35,200 nt of DNA from Beroe ovata (Eukaryota > Ctenophora > Nuda > Beroida > Beroidae), in contig CAMPET010000098.1 in assembly GCA_946803715.1 (NCBI GenBank), positions 11,104-46,303 of the forward strand, in the 5' to 3' direction. The notes beneath the pieces are model-generated. The model had not been told where the DNA came from and ran no database searches. It worked only from the letters and a program-made list of their open reading frames with translations. The position numbers and the translations under genes are program-made. Shown here in pieces: positions 30,383 to 35,200 of the stretch; the first letter of the stretch is position 1; each line of letters opens with the position of its first letter.

Positions 30383-30489
30383 GACGCCACTAAAATAGAT
30401 CCCGACATTACTTCCTCGTGACACTACATTCATTATGACATTATATTGGTACCACTAATCTTGCCTCTCGGCTCAGCTTTTTGACACAA
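30376..30489 (+). repeat. direct repeat, copy 2 (~114 bp)
   Basis: Second copy of the block at 29901-30001, with insertions of about 4 and 7-8 bp. It abuts the SINE body, so the SINE lies between the two copies. Confidence 0.85.
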
Positions 30490-30860
30490 GCTATTAACAC
30501 AAATTGTTTCTTGACACAGCTGACTCCAGGCAATTCGTCTGACAGACATTCTTTCTCTTGACACTCCTTCATCTTGACATCATTATCACCTGGCACGACT
30601 TCTCATTTACAGCACTTCTTCTATCTTAGGGCCCTCTATCTTAGTATCTCTTCTCTATAGACTTTGGATTCCACTAACATCACAACAACACTTCACCAAA
30701 AGACAAGTTTTCTCTCAGCACTATCTCTCGACACCATTCCCTCTCTATTCAGTATTGACACCATTAATTTCTTATAGCACCATTTTATCTTTATAGCTAT
30801 TGATACCACTTGATATATAATTCTCTATACACGTCTTTCAGGTGTAGGACAGCAATCAAA

Positions 30861-30886
30861 ATGATTGGAAGTATTTCTTTACTGAG
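30861..30886 (+). CDS. PCK: inferred PEPCK start exon, possible mitochondrial presequence
   Basis: ATG plus eight codons (MIGSISLL) run to a consensus donor AG|GTGAGG in phase 2, matching the phase-2 acceptor of the recognised exon at 31796 (ctttcag|A). The joined N-terminus continues [14 protein letters not shown], Arg-containing, hydroxylated and free of acids, as in mitochondrial presequences. It is the only exon I found upstream that fits phase and start, but the 909-bp intron leaves room for others. Confidence 0.55.
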
Positions 30887-33800
30887 GTGAGGATCGTTGT
30901 CCTTTTTCACATTCCATTTGACGGTGATTTGTGGCTTGTCTCTTTATTTTCATCACCCATGACGTTTCAGGAATGCCTACAAACCCATCTATACACGGTA
31001 AGACAATATAAATGCAATGTGTGGACAAGTCCACGAGTCTGCGTAGCACAATGAGGTGAAAAGTAGATCATGACGTCCTTGCTCTATTGTCATTCCCATA
31101 ATTGAATGATGAAACACTTCCGCGGAAACTAAAACACACTTTTCTATTAAAACAAATGTCGAGAAACGAATTCGGTCAGTGAAATGTGTACTGTGTACAT
31201 AACATAAGATTCTGTTACTAACTCGATAACACAATACTTTTACCTGTTAATGTCGATGTACAAGTTACTCACAGTGAAACCGTGAAAGAATAGTGTTTGA
31301 TCTTTTGTATTCTTCATCACACTTGTTCTAGAATATCATTGAAACCAGAGAGCGCGCGCAAACAGAGAAGAGCCCTCACGCTGTCGAAAGGACCCCATTT
31401 TTTGGTCACGTGATATATCGATGTGTGCGCGCTGTACGCGCATTTATGTTACGTCATCCTAAATTCGATCACATTGTCTTTCGGTGTGGTTTAACATACA
31501 TAGACTGGTTTATGTAAACATTGTTAAGAATGTAGTACACTTGATGCAAACATGTCCTTCCCAAGAAAACACGTGTGAATGCACATTACAGTTTGCACTG
31601 AGCTTAATCGCGCAAGCAGCAGATTTTATTCAAAAAACGCTCGATATCAAGCACGCTCGATATCAAGCACGTTTTTAACAACGTTTGAAATCATATCATT
31701 TAAGATTTAACAACTATCTTCAAATGGCTACTCAAAAGCAAACATTTTGATTCGGCAAAGTCAGACAATGAATCTTATTTACTCGTGACTTTCAGATGTG
31801 TTCGTCAGTTGAGTGTCGCGCTAGCGTATGGCAGCCCTGATACACTGTCACATAAAGTCAGAGACTTCATTGATGAAAAGGTATCAAATAGAAGAACATA
31901 CGCTTTTACATTTCTCACCATGATTCATGCAATTCAACCTGTTTATGTTGATAGCCGGCTTACATATCATCACGCCAAGTTATTGAAACGATGTCATTTT
32001 TACAGGCTGACCTGTGTAAGCCGTCATCAGTGCACATATGTGATGGTTCAGCAGACGAAGCGGAAATGCTCGCCGATGTGTTGATTAACAATGGAACTTT
32101 CAAGAAGCTTACCAAATACGAAAACTGGTAAGGTTCTTCTATTCATGAAGGATCATGGTTATGAAGGATCACGGTTATGACCACTGTGACCGTTAGGCGT
32201 CCCATGTATTTCCATAGTAACCATGATGTGATCTCCATAGTTACCTGGCGCGGACAGATCCTCGTGATGTGGCACGAGTAGAGAGCAAGACCCTGATCTG
32301 TACTCCAGAACAGAGTGATGCCATCCCGACACCCGGTGTGGGGGTAGAGGGCACGTTGGGGAAGTGGCAACACCCCGATATCATGAAGCAACAGTTGCAC
32401 GACCGATTCAACGGGTGCATGGAGGGTACGTTTAAACTGGGAATTTCACTGCTTGTTATAGCCACGTGTGTCAAATTAAGCGTGTCAAATATCTATAGTG
32501 TATCTATACTGTATCAAATACAGCGGTGTTCAGTGTTCACTTACCGACACACTATGCTCTTAGGTCGCACAATGTACGTCATGCCGTTCAGTATGGGGCC
32601 AGTGGGGTCGCCTCTCTCCAAAATAGGAATACAGTTGACAGACAGCCCTTACACTGTGGCCAGTATGCGGGTCATGACTCGCATGGGTACGGAGGTGTCC
32701 AGTGCTCTTGGAGACCAGGACTTCATCAAGGTAGTGATGAGTCATCACTGATATGACATCTGAACTGATGAGTCATCACTGATGACATCTAAACTGATGA
32801 GTCATCACTGATGACATCTGAACTGTCGGTTGAAACAGTGGGAGTTTCANTGTATTGTATCTAGTGTATTGTCTGTAGTAACACTCCCTCCTCACACTCC
32901 CTCCCTCTACAGTGTCTCCACTCGGTGGGATATCCCCTATCTGGCGGGAGGAAGGATGTGCCGTGGCCGTGCAACCCGGACAAAACAGTCATCACACACT
33001 TCCCCCAGGATAATGAGATTATCTCATTTGGGAGCGGGTAAGATGACTCTCTCGTGTGTAATCATTTTACGGTAACTTGAGCTGCATTCTTCCTGTGTGA
33101 GTGAAAACTCATGACCTGGAACTCCAACTTATTACACTACATATCAATTATTACACATACACACAGACAGACCCTCATCACAATATCACACATACACTCC
33201 TTATTACAATTCCTAGTTACACTCCCTAATTACATTGCCTAATTACAATCCCTAATTACACTCCCTAGTTACACTCCCTAATTACACTCCCTAATTACAC
33301 TCCCTAATTACAGGTACGGAGGGAACAGTCTCCTTGGGAAGAAATGTTTTGCTCTCCGTTTGGGGAGTATCCTCGCAAAGAATGAGGGATGGCTCGCCGA
33401 GCACATGCTAATACTCGGGATTACGAACCCTGCCGGAGAGAAGAAGTACATTGCTGCCGCATTCCCGTCTGCGTGCGGCAAAACTAATCTCGCCATGATG
33501 CGGCCAACCCTGCCTGGGTGGAAGGTATGGACAGCGTGTGTAACATAGGGTAATCTAGGGTACTCTAGGGTAACACTCTATGTGAGTACGACATATATGC
33601 GATGATGAGTAACATTATGAGTAACATGTTACACATGATAATGTTACACAGGTTGAGTGTGTGGGAGATGATATAGCATGGATGAGGTTTGACAGTGAGG
33701 GTGTGCTACGTGCTATAAACCCTGAAAACGGCTTCTTCGGTGTCGCTCCCGGTACCTCATATGCGTGAGTGTATAAAACACACACACACACACACACACA

Positions 33801-35104
33801 CACCAGTGTAACACACTTCTCCCCCAGCACTAACCCACAAGCGATGGAGACGATCAAATCGAACACAGTATTCACTAACGTGGCTGAGACGAGTGACGGA
33901 GGTGTGTACTGGGAGGGACTCGAGAATGAGGTTGATCTCAGTGACGTGTCTGTGACGTCATGGCTAGGACAGGAGAACTGGACTCCAGAGAGCGGGAAAC
34001 CCTCGTCCCACCCCAACTCCCGGTTCTGTACCCCTAGTGGACAGTGTCCTGTGATTGACCCTACCTGGGAAGATCCTGCCGGAGTCCCCATCTCTGCCAT
34101 TCTGTTCGGTGGACGGCGTCCCACTACCATGCCACTTGTTATGGAGGCACTCAGCTGGAATCATGGAGTGTACATGGGCGCCGCCATGAGGTTGGTGTAC
34201 ATCATACAATTCATCTGACATAATTTTGATTAGGGGTCACCGTACAGTGTACACTCAGTGGTCACAGTACACTCAGTGGTCACAGTACCTACCATGTAAA
34301 ATGCGGTGTGAGTGTTTGGATAAGATGGAAAACATTTCCCAGTATTTCCAGCATATTTCCAGTATATAATGTTTCCACGAAACTGTGTTATGTAAACAAA
34401 CGAGTTTCGTTGTTTATACAAATACCCCAATAATCCTGTGATTCAATGTTGTTATGGCTACTAGCAAACTGGAGGGAACCAGTTTCCAGTAAGAGCTTAT
34501 TTCTGCCATGCGGGAGCTTTTCAATGGCAACTTTCTGATATTCGAATGAGTATTTCGTGTGAATAGTGGGATTGAATGAACAACTCTATTCCCGACCCCT
34601 AACCCCCCAAACACACACACACACACACACACTTCATTGGGACATTTCNCACACACACACACACACACACACGAACACACACACACACGCAGGTCTGAGG
34701 CTACAGCTGCAGCTGAGCACGGGGGTAAGGTTATCATGCACGACCCCTTCGCTATGAGACCATTCTTCGGATACAACTTTGGGGACTACTTGAAGCACTG
34801 GCTGAGCTTTGGTACCAAGGAGAATGCTAAACTCCCACAGGTTTATAATTTGGAGGAATTTTCCTGGCTTGGAGCCATTGCAATGGTCAATGTATACTAT
34901 GAGATACAATAGTATACACTGTACGATTGTATTCCAACAACTGTTCCCTCCAGATTTTCCACGTGAACTGGTTTAGGAAAGAGGGAGGAAAGTTCATCTG
35001 GCCAGGTTTCGGTGAGAATTCCCGTGTATTGGAGTGGATAGTCCAGAGAGTAGATGGGGCGGACAATGGACACGTGTCCCCCATCGGCATACTCCCTAAA
35101 GAAG
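30861..35104 (+). CDS. PCK: phosphoenolpyruvate carboxykinase (GTP), 11 exons, 3' end beyond window
   Basis: Converts oxaloacetate and GTP to phosphoenolpyruvate, CO2 and GDP. Exons: 30861-30886 (inferred start), 31796-31880, 32006-32127, 32241-32425, 32564-32730, 32913-33037, 33314-33524, 33652-33764, 33828-34190, 34693-34840, 34954-35104; phases agree throughout, giving about 565 residues of a usual 620-640. Hallmarks: [26 protein letters not shown]; the PEPCK P-loop with reactive Cys, [15 protein letters not shown] (Cys291); DDIAWMRFD metal-binding region; [42 protein letters not shown]; and the guanine-binding WPGFGENSR. All catalytic motifs are intact. The last exon ends in phase 1; the C-terminal ~60-75 residues are past the right edge. 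It is transcribed divergently from PPIP5K. Confidence 0.95.
32735..32825 (+). promoter_or_regulatory. three tandem AP-1-type palindromes in PEPCK intron 5
   Basis: A 29-31 bp unit repeated three times, each with gatgagtcatc; the TGAGTCA cores are at 32738-32744, 32769-32775 and 32798-32804. This is the consensus site of Jun/Fos-type bZIP factors. The first copy begins within 5 bp of the exon 5 donor (32731). Confidence 0.5.
33196..33313 (+). repeat. 13-bp repeat supplying the acceptor of PEPCK exon 7
   Basis: About nine copies of actccctaattac run to the exon. The last copy ends ctaattacag and supplies the acceptor AG. Each copy carries a ctaat motif like an animal branch point plus a short pyrimidine run. 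Confidence 0.85.
33779..33803. repeat. CA microsatellite in PEPCK intron 8
   Basis: (CA)n in a 63-bp intron, lying between the donor (33765) and the pyrimidine tract of the next acceptor. Confidence 0.9.
34613..34688. repeat. two CA microsatellites in PEPCK intron 9
   Basis: (CA)n at about 34613-34632 and 34650-34688, with a single N at 34649. The second runs into the cacgcag acceptor of exon 10. Confidence 0.9.
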
Positions 35105-35169
35105 GTATGCCCCAAACGTCTCACATATGTGATGTTTCACGTCACCCTTTACGTCACTGCTCTTATAAT

Positions 35170-35170
<1 letters not shown>

Positions 35171-35200
<30 letters not shown>
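35171..35200. repeat. CA microsatellite at the right edge
   Basis: (AC)n of at least 30 bp in PEPCK intron 11, truncated by the window end. Confidence 0.9.

Larger units (their letters stand above)
29640..30850. repeat. region of dispersed cttgacac motifs
   Basis: The octamer cttgacac and variants (ttttgacaccac, ctcgacacag, cttgacatc) recur irregularly more than a dozen times over 1.2 kb. It looks like a degenerate repeat array without coding potential. It contains the duplicated block and the inverted SINE body listed separately. Confidence 0.55.

Noticed and set aside
30119-30433. 104-codon - strand frame
   Set aside because: It overlaps the inverted SINE body and part of the direct repeat; its matching copy at 10 kb is not conserved as a reading frame.

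Overview
The window looks like nuclear DNA from an invertebrate animal, most likely marine. Genes are split by spliceosomal introns with GT-AG ends and consistent phases, polypyrimidine tracts and CA/GT microsatellites. The gene content is metazoan: tetraspanin, rhodopsin-type GPCR, PPIP5K, GTP-type PEPCK and an SMKR1-like protein. There are no bacterial operons. I cannot name the phylum from sequence alone. The assembly contains one 631-base N gap (20146-20776) and single Ns at 961, 6470, 32850 and 34649. Each gene model was built by reading splice sites and checking that intron phases agree.

Left third (1-10 kb): two small orphan coding segments on + (533-649 and 1327-1569); a tetraspanin on - (2177-2860); a two-exon secreted precursor on - (4500-4962) with a signal peptide and three near-identical acidic, Trp-rich units separated by multibasic sites; a stretch of hairpins and candidate dispersed repeats (5.1-6.5 kb); and an SMKR1-like gene on + (8356-8906, first exon not found). 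A degenerate tRNA-derived SINE (about 9770-10275) sits just beyond the PPIP5K stop codon.

Middle (10.3-27.5 kb): one long - strand gene, PPIP5K, with 26 coding exons visible. It encodes the ATP-grasp inositol pyrophosphate kinase, the histidine-acid-phosphatase domain and a conserved C-terminal tail. About 70 residues of the early phosphatase domain are not found and may lie in the N gap. Its 1.7 kb intron between exons 8 and 9 contains a complete GPCR gene with an uninterrupted coding region on the opposite strand, with its own AATAAA. Introns carry many minisatellites, several directly against splice sites.

Right (27.5-35.2 kb): about 3.3 kb of intergenic DNA, including an inverted second copy of the SINE body and a duplicated ~100 bp block, separates PPIP5K from a divergently transcribed PEPCK on +. 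Eleven PEPCK exons are visible, about 565 residues; the C-terminal part lies beyond the window edge. Its N-terminus, split between two exons, looks like a mitochondrial presequence.

The most likely undescribed item is the repeat-peptide precursor at 4500-4962. I recognise no known family for it, but its architecture (signal peptide, then identical peptides each bounded by R-rich cleavage sites and the last ending at the stop) is that of a peptide-hormone or other secreted multi-peptide precursor.
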